This document shows, in pieces, positions 25,070 to 32,401 of a stretch of 64,000 nt of DNA (positions are counted from its first letter, which is position 1; every line of letters starts with the position of its first letter). The stretch is from Kribbella albertanoniae (GTDB taxonomy: Bacteria; Actinomycetota; Actinomycetes; Propionibacteriales; Kribbellaceae): contig NZ_SMKA01000008.1 in the NCBI RefSeq assembly GCF_004348455.1, positions 25,247-89,246 of the forward strand. Direction: 5' to 3'. Made by a program: the position numbers and the translations under genes. The notes under the pieces were generated by a model that was not told where the DNA came from, ran no database searches, and saw only the letters and a program-made list of their open reading frames with translations.

Positions 25070-26662
25070 TCACGCAGGCTGGATGGCCAGCTTGTGCCGG
25101 AAGACGTTCCGCGGATCCCAGGTGGACTTGATCTGCTGCAGCCGCGGGTAGTTGCCCAGGTAGTACAGGTCGTGCCACGGCACCCCCGACTTGTTGTACG
25201 CCGGATCGGCCAGATCGGCATCGGGATAGTTGATGTACGACCCGGCGTTGATCGCGTTCGGCACCGGCACTCCCCCGGTCTCCCGATAGATGGCGGCGTA
25301 CGCCGATCTGATCCAGGCCAGGTGCTTGGCGTCCTCCGCCGCTTCGGTCCAGCTCACGGTCATCACCATCTTGGCCATCACGTCGCGCTGGGCGGTGGCG
25401 GTGGCGTCCGGTGCGACCGTGTTCACCTTGCCGCCGTACGGGACCAGCAGGATCGAGGTCTCGGCCGCGGTGTTGTTCGCGTCGTTGAGCTGCGCGTGAA
25501 TGGTCTCGATCTGCGCGTCGGTGTAGCCCTTGCGCAGGTAGCCGGCCTTGAACTTGCTCCGCGTCGTGCCAGGCCCGGCCGCGATCGAACGCTGGATCGT
25601 CGTGAGCATGAACGGTCCCGCGTCGCCGCCGTACACCTGCGGCGCCGGGTCCAGGCCGGCGATCATCGCGTCGGTGAACTTCTTCAGCAGCCCGGCCGCA
25701 TCGGGGACCGAGGCGTCCAGCTGGTTCGACATCAGGAAGTTGCCGACCGACGACGGGGTCGGGATGAACGGGCTGTACAAGGTCGCGTACGGCGAATCGG
25801 CGGTGTTGTGCTTCTCCAGGAAGTCGAAGAAGTTCCGGACCGCGCGGACGAACCCGGCCTTCCCGAGCGTCTTCCAGTCGTAGACGATGATGTTCGACAG
25901 CAGCTCAGAAGGGGCCTTGGGCAACGACTCCGACGGGTCCCGCCCGGTCGCACCGGCGGACCGCATCAGGTAGCGGGTGACCAGGCCGAAGTTCCCACCA
26001 CCGCCGCCGGTGTGCGCCCACCACAGGTCCTGGTAGGCGTTGTCGCGGGTCGCGACCACCGAGCGAGCTCGGCCCTGCTTGTCGACGACGACCACCTCGA
26101 CGCCGTACAGGTGATCGACCACCGAGCCGTACTTCCGCGACAACGGCCCGTACCCACCCCCAGCAAAGTGACCGCCGACCCCCACGCCCAGACAACCGCC
26201 GGCCGGAAGCGTCACACCCCAGCCGTAGAACAGATCCTTGTAGACCTTCTCCAGCGTCGCACCGACCCCGATCGAGAAGGCCCGGTAGCGCTCGTCGAAG
26301 CTGACGTCGTCGTACGTCGACATGTCGAGCAGCACCTGGACCTCGCTGGAGTCGACAAAGTCCTCGAAACAATGCCCGCCACTGCGGATCGCGATCCGCT
26401 TGTTGGCCCGTACGGCGTCCTGGACAGCCCGTACGGCGTCCTCGGTCGACTGGATCACCCGGGCGTACTCGGGCTTGGCGGTGAACCGCTTGTTCTGACC
26501 GCGCTGCACGAGGTCGGCGTACCGTGCGTCCCCCGGCCGGATCTTTTCGCCCAGAACTCCAGCGGTGACAGCAGAGGCGGTAGCGGTGCTGGTGATCGGG
26601 ACCGCGAGTCCGGCTCCGGTCGCGGCGGTACCGGCCAGCAAGCCACGGCGGCTGATTGGCAT
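25070..26662 (-). CDS. Berberine-bridge-enzyme-like FAD oxidase, Tat-exported
   Basis: 530 residues from ATG 26662 (GGGGAG upstream). The twin-arginine signal is ISRRGLLAGTAATG. The FAD domain has SGGHCFEDFVDS, whose His is the usual 8-alpha attachment site, and PAGGCLGVGVGGHFAGGGYG, whose Cys is a candidate for a second covalent FAD bond. The C-terminal BBE domain ends in YLGNYPRLQQIKSTWDPRNV. These secreted enzymes oxidise sugars, alkaloids or other small alcohols with O2; the substrate here is unknown. A second BBE oxidase lies 1.8 kb upstream, with prepilin peptidase and DUF2330 between. Confidence 0.9.
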   Translation of the reverse strand: MPISRRGLLAGTAATGAGLAVPITSTATASAVTAGVLGEKIRPGDARYADLVQRGQNKRFTAKPEYARVIQSTEDAVRAVQDAVRANKRIAIRSGGHCFEDFVDSSEVQVLLDMSTYDDVSFDERYRAFSIGVGATLEKVYKDLFYGWGVTLPAGGCLGVGVGGHFAGGGYGPLSRKYGSVVDHLYGVEVVVVDKQGRARSVVATRDNAYQDLWWAHTGGGGGNFGLVTRYLMRSAGATGRDPSESLPKAPSELLSNIIVYDWKTLGKAGFVRAVRNFFDFLEKHNTADSPYATLYSPFIPTPSSVGNFLMSNQLDASVPDAAGLLKKFTDAMIAGLDPAPQVYGGDAGPFMLTTIQRSIAAGPGTTRSKFKAGYLRKGYTDAQIETIHAQLNDANNTAAETSILLVPYGGKVNTVAPDATATAQRDVMAKMVMTVSWTEAAEDAKHLAWIRSAYAAIYRETGGVPVPNAINAGSYINYPDADLADPAYNKSGVPWHDLYYLGNYPRLQQIKSTWDPRNVFRHKLAIQPA

Positions 26663-26751
26663 GACGTTCTCCCCACTTCGTTCGGCTGGTACGAACCTAC
26701 GAAGATTCAAGGTCCGCCCACATCAGCCATCTGGTGGAGCAACGACATCAC

Positions 26752-27459
26752 CTATCCGGTGTACAACCTCGCCAACGGCTCACCCACGAACACCCCGCCG
26801 AGTGCGCCGATCAGCATGAACGGGCCGAACGGCACCATCTGCTTCCGCGTCATCACCCTGGCCACGATCAGCACGATCCCGACCACCGCGCCGAGGAAGA
26901 ACCCGCCGTACAGGCCACTCGCGAACTCACCCCAACCGAGCCACCCGAGCGCGATCCCCAGCAGCCCGGACAATCGCACGTCGCCGAAACCGACCCCGCG
27001 CGGAAACACGAACCACAGCAGGTAGAACACCCCGAACCCGATCAGTCCCGCGATCGCAGCCCGCCGCAATGAGCCCCACTCCCCCGACACCAGCGCCGCT
27101 GCGACCAGCGCGACCCCGACCACGCCGTACGACGGCCAGATGATCGCCGACGGCAGATACCGCGTCCGCGCGTCGATGTACCCGAGCACCGCACCGGCCA
27201 CCGCGAGCAGCAGCCAGGCGGCCAGCGCGGAGTCCGTGCCAAGCACCCAGCCGAGCAGTCCGCCGGAGACAGCAGCCAGACCACCACACCAGTACGCCGC
27301 GCGCGGGCCGGCGAGGTCGGCGTACCGGATCTTGGTGTCGCCCTCTTCAAGTACCGGCTCGGGGATGTGTCGCATCAGCCATGGACCGAGGACGAACGCC
27401 GCCGGCCCGCAGAGGACTACCCCGGCCCCTGCGGCGAGCAACGCGTTGTCAGCCGGCAC
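26752..27459 (-). CDS. Prepilin peptidase (A24 family)
   Basis: I start it at GTG 27459, giving 235 residues and an 11-bp overlap with the DUF2330 gene; a longer reading is possible. It is a polytopic membrane protein of 7-8 hydrophobic segments. The aspartyl-protease Asp residues are in YIDARTRYLPSAI and GFGDVRLSG, the latter matching the GxGDxK/R motif of type IV leader peptidases. The N-terminal methylase domain found in PilD is reduced or absent, as is common in actinobacteria. Its substrates should be type IV/Tad pilins, but no pilin genes are in the window. Confidence 0.9.
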   Translation of the reverse strand: MPADNALLAAGAGVVLCGPAAFVLGPWLMRHIPEPVLEEGDTKIRYADLAGPRAAYWCGGLAAVSGGLLGWVLGTDSALAAWLLLAVAGAVLGYIDARTRYLPSAIIWPSYGVVGVALVAAALVSGEWGSLRRAAIAGLIGFGVFYLLWFVFPRGVGFGDVRLSGLLGIALGWLGWGEFASGLYGGFFLGAVVGIVLIVARVMTRKQMVPFGPFMLIGALGGVFVGEPLARLYTG

Positions 27460-28492
27460 GATCCTGGAGCCTAGACCGCCTCCGGAACAGGGCAAAACCG
27501 CCACCGATCAGCAGGGGCACGCCGAGCAGGATGGCGAGCGTGCTCGGCCTGGCCTCGTTGCGGGTGACGTACCTGACCTGCTGGAACGGCTCGTCGGTCG
27601 CAGCTTTGGCGAAGGTGAAGTCCGAGGTGATCCGGCCGGGCTCGTAGTAGGTCACCCTGAACGTGGTCAGGTAGTCGGCCGGAGCCAGCAGCGCCGGGTC
27701 GTTGGCGCGACCGGCATAGATGAGCTCGGGCTGCTGGCCTGCGACCGGAAGCGCAGTGGCGTCGACGCGATACGGAGCCGCGACGTGCACGGCCACCGAC
27801 TGAGCTGTGGTCGCGCCTTTGCTCAGCCGCATCGGGTACACGATCTTGTCCGAGGCAAACGTCAGCCGCAGCGGCGGCGTCGCGCCGGTCAGGCTCTCGC
27901 CGGCCGACTTCGGGGTCAGCTTCACCGCGACGATCTCCCAGCCCTCACGCACGTACGGCGTCAGGTTGGCACCGAGCGTGTCCGGTACGACGTACTGGTT
28001 CGTCCGCAGCCAGTCCGTCACCGCGGTCGCGCTGTTGCCACCCAGGCGGGCGATCTCGAACGGGCCGAGCGTCATCTGCTCGCGAACACTGACGCCGCCG
28101 GCAGCCGTCGGCGCCTCGCCCGAGCCGTACCCGTCCCGGTCGAACGGTGCGAGACCGCGGAACGGCCAATAGGTCGTGCGCTTCACCACCTTCGGCGCGG
28201 TCAGCTGCTCCAGCCGCCTGAACAGTTCGGCGTCACCCAGTTCGACTTTGGCCGGATTCGGGACCGGCATGATCCAGGCCGCCTTCTTCGACGACCCATC
28301 GATCGCCATCGACAGCGTGATCTCCTCGGTCCCGCGGCCGTCGTACCGCACGAGCGCCTTCTCACCGGCCGCCCGCGCGCGCGACTCCACGTCGGTCATG
28401 TATCCGCCGCAGGCACACGCCCAGGCCGGCGTCACCCCGGCCACGACAAACCCGAGCGCCAGCACTCCCGCAATGACCCGCCACAACTTCAT
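27449..28492 (-). CDS. DUF2330 domain-containing membrane-anchored protein
   Basis: 347 residues. A signal peptide (RVIAGVLALGFVVAGV) is followed by ACACGGYM, the conserved Cys cluster at the start of DUF2330. WIMPVPNPAKVELG is also typical. The C-terminus has one transmembrane segment (ILLGVPLLIGGGFALF) followed by RRRSR, so the body faces outside. The function of DUF2330 is unknown. It overlaps the prepilin peptidase gene and lies 13 bp downstream of a BBE oxidase gene. Confidence 0.85.
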   Translation of the reverse strand: MKLWRVIAGVLALGFVVAGVTPAWACACGGYMTDVESRARAAGEKALVRYDGRGTEEITLSMAIDGSSKKAAWIMPVPNPAKVELGDAELFRRLEQLTAPKVVKRTTYWPFRGLAPFDRDGYGSGEAPTAAGGVSVREQMTLGPFEIARLGGNSATAVTDWLRTNQYVVPDTLGANLTPYVREGWEIVAVKLTPKSAGESLTGATPPLRLTFASDKIVYPMRLSKGATTAQSVAVHVAAPYRVDATALPVAGQQPELIYAGRANDPALLAPADYLTTFRVTYYEPGRITSDFTFAKAATDEPFQQVRYVTRNEARPSTLAILLGVPLLIGGGFALFRRRSRLQDRAG

Positions 28493-28505
28493 GGCGGGAG
28501 ACTAG

Positions 28506-29957
28506 CTACCCGAAGGTGTACGAAGTGCGGAAAAAGCCTTGCGGGTCGTACTTCTTTTTGACTGCGCGCAACCGGGGCAGGCTGCTGCCGTAGTAGGTCG
28601 CGACGCCGCGGCGGGCCTCGACGTAGTTGGCGTAACCGCCGGCCGAGAACGAGCGGACCGCACCGTGACCGTGGTCGATGAAGGTCTGCGCGGCCTTGAG
28701 CTGTGCGGATGACGGGTGCGCTGCCGTCCCGACGTACCACTGGATGACGCCGAGCGCGGACCGCCACGGCCAGGCCGCACCTCCGGCCGGCTGTTTGGCG
28801 GCCTGACCGCCGAGCGGGTCGATGATCGCCGCGGCCGGAGTCTTGGCGCGCGCTGCGGACTTGACCGCACCGATCAGCGCGTTGATGGACGACGCGTTCA
28901 TCGGCGCGCGCAGTACGTCGGAACCGGCTAGGAACCCGGTACGCGGGCTGGTCGTTCCACCGCCGAGGTACTTCACCGCCTCCATGTGCGTCTTCACGGT
29001 GATCGAGCGTGTGCTCGCCTTCGAGCCGACGAACGACTCCAGTTGAGCAGCTGCCGCGGCCGCGTTGCCGGTGGTGGAGATGCCGAGCACGTGGACCGAC
29101 ACGGTTCCGTTGCTCTTGGCATTGAGATGCAGGTTGCCCCACGCCGTACTCGGAGCCTTCTGGATGAACTTCTGCCAGCCCGCGACGACAGCGGCCGCGC
29201 GAGCCTCCGGCCAGGTCAGCCGGAAGAACCCGAGTTTCGGGCCCGGGATCGTCGCGAACTGGAACGACGTGACGACGGCCAGGTTGCCACCGCCACCACC
29301 ACGCAGCGCCCAGAACAGATCCGGGTCGGACTTGGTGTTGATGACGCGCGCCTTGCCGTCGGCGGTGACCACGCTCATCCCGACCAGCCGGTCACAGGTC
29401 AGGCCCCAGGCACGGGTGTGGATCCCCATCCCGCCGCCGAGGGTGAGCCCGGCGACACCGACGGTCGGGCAGGTCCCGGTCGGCAGCGAGCGGCCGTATT
29501 TGTCGAGGAACGCATGAACGTCGTACAGGCGTGCTCCGGCGCCGACGGTCAGTACGCCGTTCTTCGCGTACGTCATGCCGCGCAGCGGACCGACGTCGAG
29601 CTGGATGCCCTTGCTGATCACGGATGCACCGACGTACGAGTGACCGCCGCCCTTCGGCACCAGCACGAGTTTGTTGTCTCGGGCGAAGTTGATCGTGCTG
29701 ATCACGTCAGCGGTCTTCGCGGCACGGACGACCGCGGCCGGCTGCACCGAATCCCAGCGTGGGTTGAAGAGTTGGTGGGCAGCGGCGTACCCAGGCGTCG
29801 ACGGCATGAACAGCTTGCCACCCTGGAGCGATCTCGACAGCCGGTTCCAGTTCGGTGCGGCGGTGGTCTGTGCCAGCGCTTCCGGAGCGGCGGTCAGGGC
29901 GATGGCGGCAACAGCGCCGCCTGCCTTCAGAACGGTACGACGGTCAAGCTGGCTCAC
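28506..29957 (-). CDS. Berberine-bridge-enzyme-like FAD oxidase, Tat-exported
   Basis: I prefer GTG 29957 (VSQLDRRTVLKAGG), about ten bases after GAGGAG, giving 483 residues and a 14-bp overlap with aroE. The Tat motif is DRRTVLKAG. KGGGHSYVGASV carries the FAD-linking His, and GTCPTVGVAGLTLGGGMG the Cys expected for bicovalent FAD. The BBE C-terminus reads YYGSSLPRLRAVKKKYDPQG. It is distinct from, but homologous to, the oxidase at 25070-26662. The substrate is unknown. Coupling to aroE is unusual for an exported enzyme and suggests insertion into an existing operon. Confidence 0.9.
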   Translation of the reverse strand: MSQLDRRTVLKAGGAVAAIALTAAPEALAQTTAAPNWNRLSRSLQGGKLFMPSTPGYAAAHQLFNPRWDSVQPAAVVRAAKTADVISTINFARDNKLVLVPKGGGHSYVGASVISKGIQLDVGPLRGMTYAKNGVLTVGAGARLYDVHAFLDKYGRSLPTGTCPTVGVAGLTLGGGMGIHTRAWGLTCDRLVGMSVVTADGKARVINTKSDPDLFWALRGGGGGNLAVVTSFQFATIPGPKLGFFRLTWPEARAAAVVAGWQKFIQKAPSTAWGNLHLNAKSNGTVSVHVLGISTTGNAAAAAAQLESFVGSKASTRSITVKTHMEAVKYLGGGTTSPRTGFLAGSDVLRAPMNASSINALIGAVKSAARAKTPAAAIIDPLGGQAAKQPAGGAAWPWRSALGVIQWYVGTAAHPSSAQLKAAQTFIDHGHGAVRSFSAGGYANYVEARRGVATYYGSSLPRLRAVKKKYDPQGFFRTSYTFG

Positions 29958-30768
29958 GATCGTTGAGCTCCTCACGCGCAGCGGCCCTCATGGCCGCCAG
30001 CGGTGCGGGCGACCTCTTGGTCATCATCTCCACTTGGAGAGTCGCCTGGTGCACAAGGAGATCAAGCCCGTTCAACAGCTCTGTACCGATCCGGTGCGCC
30101 GCGATGGCGAGCTGGGTCGGCCATGGGTGGTAGGCCACGTCGAACACCACGGGGGCGACGTTCGCGAAGTGGTCCGCCCATGGATCGATTGCTCCACCAG
30201 GCACTGTTGAGACGCACAGATCGAACCCTCCGGTTCGCTCGATCTGGGAAAAATCCGCAACCGAAGTCCGGAGTCCCAGTTCGGCGGCGAGGTCGAGCAG
30301 CCGGTCGGCCCGCGACGGATCGCGGACGACGACGGTCACCTCGCTGACTTTCATACTCCGCAGGGCTGCGAGCGTCGACGCTGCCGTCGCTCCTCCGCCC
30401 ACCACGAGGGCGGAGTCGGCCACCGTGATGCCGCGCTCGGCGAACGCGTTCACCAGCCCCGGTACGTCGGTGTTGTGCGCGGACCGCGATCCGTCGGCCT
30501 CGAACAGCATCGTGTTCGCCGCCCCGATCAGCTCGGCCACCGGGTCGACCGTGTCCACGAGCTCGAGGGCGACCCGCTTCAACGGCATCGTCAGCGACAA
30601 CCCCCGGACGTCATCACCCAGCGACGCGACGAACCCGCGCAACTCGTCCTCGGCCACCTCGAAGGCGTCGTACTGCCAGTCCAGCCCGAGCGCGGCGTAC
30701 GCGGCCCGGTGCATCGCCGGCGACAACGAGTGCGCGATCGGCGACCCGAGCACAGCACAGCGGGTCAT
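29944..30768 (-). CDS. aroE: Shikimate dehydrogenase
   Basis: 274 residues, normal length. It reduces 3-dehydroshikimate to shikimate with NADPH. The N-terminal LGSPIAHSLSPAMHRAAYAA is the substrate-binding signature. GLSLTMPLKRVAL contains the catalytic Lys, and GAANTMLF with NTDVPGLV the partner Asp. GGGATAASTLAAL is the nucleotide loop. It lies three bases after mltG on the same strand and belongs to the aroE-mltG-ruvX-alaS run. Confidence 0.95.
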   Translation of the reverse strand: MTRCAVLGSPIAHSLSPAMHRAAYAALGLDWQYDAFEVAEDELRGFVASLGDDVRGLSLTMPLKRVALELVDTVDPVAELIGAANTMLFEADGSRSAHNTDVPGLVNAFAERGITVADSALVVGGGATAASTLAALRSMKVSEVTVVVRDPSRADRLLDLAAELGLRTSVADFSQIERTGGFDLCVSTVPGGAIDPWADHFANVAPVVFDVAYHPWPTQLAIAAHRIGTELLNGLDLLVHQATLQVEMMTKRSPAPLAAMRAAAREELNDREPA

Positions 30769-30771
30769 CGG

Positions 30772-31944
30772 TCAGCACCGGCCCTTGTTGGCGGCACACC
30801 ACGCTTGCAGCTTGGCCACGTTCGCCTGGTGCTCGGCGCCCGTCGTCGCGAAGGCCGTCTCGCCGGTGTCCAGGTTGACCAGCGTGAAGTACATCCACGG
30901 GCCCTTCGCCGGGTTCACGGCCGCCCGCAGCGTGTCCTTGGTCGGCGAGCTGATCGGCGTCGGCGGCAGGCCCTTGAACTTGTAGGTGTTGTACGGCGAG
31001 TCCGAGTTCCGCTGTTCGTTGGTGGTGAAGACACCGCCACCACGACCGACCGCATAGTGCACGGTCGAGTCCATCTGCAGCTTCATGTCGGCCTGCAGCC
31101 GGTTGTAGATCACCCGGGCGACCTTGGCGTAGTCCTGCTTGCGGTTGGTCTCGCCCTGGATGATGCTCGCCACGATCAGCGCGCGGTACGGGTCCACGTC
31201 GCCACGCTGGGCGGCCTTGACGAAGTCCACCGCGGCCGCGTTCTTCGCGTACTCCGCGGTCATCTGCTTGATCATCGAGGTCGCGGTCGCACCCTTCGGC
31301 ACGTCGTACGTGCCGGGGAAGAGGAAGCCTTCCGGGTTGCCGTTCGCGTACGCCGGCAGTCCGAGCGTGGCCGGTTTGCCCATGGCGGCGGCCACTGCAC
31401 CGGCCGGCAGCTTCAGCTTCGGGGCCTCGAGGATCTTGATCACCTCGGCCTTGGTCTTACCGGCCGCGACGCTGTACCGCAGGACCTTGATCGACTCGTC
31501 CGTGTTCAGCATCAGCTCGAGTGCGGCCTTCGCGGACATGTGCTTGCGCAGCGTGTAGGTCGCGGCCTGGATCTGCAGTGAGCGACTGTCGTTGCGGGCC
31601 ACCCGCTCGAACGCCTTGGCGCTCTTGACGACTTCCTTCTTCTCCAGGGTGTCCGCGATCGACGAGTTGCTCTGGCCCTTGGTGATCTCGACGGTCACCA
31701 CGCCAGTGCCTTCGCCCTCGTAGTCCGGGGCCGCGAAGACCTTCTCCAGCGCTTCCTTACCCTTGCCGAAGCCGACCACCGCGCCGCCCACCAGGGAGCC
31801 CACGACGAGCAGCGAGATGAGCACCGCGAAACAGCCGAAGCCGCGACGGGCGCGCTGCTTGCGGCGGTTCTGGCGCCGCTCGAGGCGGCTCTCCGGACGC
31901 AGCCCGAGGTCCAGGTCGTCGTCGTCCACCGTCGGTCTCGTCAC
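30772..31944 (-). CDS. mltG: Endolytic peptidoglycan transglycosylase MltG
   Basis: 390 residues: a cytoplasmic Arg-rich N-terminus, one transmembrane helix (GCFAVLISLLVVGSLVGGAV), an extracellular LysM-like subdomain, and the YceG catalytic domain. The active-site region reads IVASIIQGETNRKQDYAKVA, and the Glu of QGET is the expected catalytic residue. Members more often have E before KET, here Q. QMDSTVHYAVG and FKGLPPTPISSP are family motifs. It cuts nascent glycan strands and so sets their length. It overlaps ruvX by four bases. Confidence 0.95.
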   Translation of the reverse strand: MTRPTVDDDDLDLGLRPESRLERRQNRRKQRARRGFGCFAVLISLLVVGSLVGGAVVGFGKGKEALEKVFAAPDYEGEGTGVVTVEITKGQSNSSIADTLEKKEVVKSAKAFERVARNDSRSLQIQAATYTLRKHMSAKAALELMLNTDESIKVLRYSVAAGKTKAEVIKILEAPKLKLPAGAVAAAMGKPATLGLPAYANGNPEGFLFPGTYDVPKGATATSMIKQMTAEYAKNAAAVDFVKAAQRGDVDPYRALIVASIIQGETNRKQDYAKVARVIYNRLQADMKLQMDSTVHYAVGRGGGVFTTNEQRNSDSPYNTYKFKGLPPTPISSPTKDTLRAAVNPAKGPWMYFTLVNLDTGETAFATTGAEHQANVAKLQAWCAANKGRC

Positions 31945-32399
31945 AAGGCCCTCCCCGGTGGGTTCCCGGTCTCCCGCTCGAGGTCGAGCGCATGTTGCAG
32001 AATCACGACCGCCGCGGCCTGGTCGACCACGGCCCGCCGCTTGGCACCCTTTTTCCCACGCTCGCGCAGCATCCGCTCGGCGGTGACCGTGGTGAACCGC
32101 TCGTCCACCAGCCGCACCGCCAGAGCCGCGTTCCCCGCCTGCACCAAGTCCTGCACCTGCTTCGCCGTCTCCCGGATCTTCACCGCGGCCGGTCCCTCAC
32201 CCCCGGACAGGGAGCGTGGCAGACCGATCACGATCTCGAACGCCTCCAGTTCGGCGGCGAGTGCGGCGATCCTACCCAGATCACCGGGCCCCCGGCGGAT
32301 CGTCTCCACCGGGGTGGCCAGGATTCCGTGCGGATCGCTGCTGGCGACGCCGATCCGGGCGTCTCCGATATCCAGTGCGATCCGCACGCCCCGTCTCAT
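31941..32399 (-). CDS. ruvX: RuvX/YqgF Holliday-junction-resolvase-like protein
   Basis: 152 residues with an RNase H-like fold: ALDIGDARIGVASSDPHG (first Asp), IVIGLPRSLSGGEG, and VRLVDERFTTVTAERML (second acidic pair). YqgF proteins act in 16S rRNA 5'-end processing in E. coli and are proposed junction nucleases. It is two bases downstream of alaS and overlaps mltG by four bases, the conserved actinobacterial order. Confidence 0.95.
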   Translation of the reverse strand: MRRGVRIALDIGDARIGVASSDPHGILATPVETIRRGPGDLGRIAALAAELEAFEIVIGLPRSLSGGEGPAAVKIRETAKQVQDLVQAGNAALAVRLVDERFTTVTAERMLRERGKKGAKRRAVVDQAAAVVILQHALDLERETGNPPGRAL

Positions 32400-32401
32400 G
32401 G

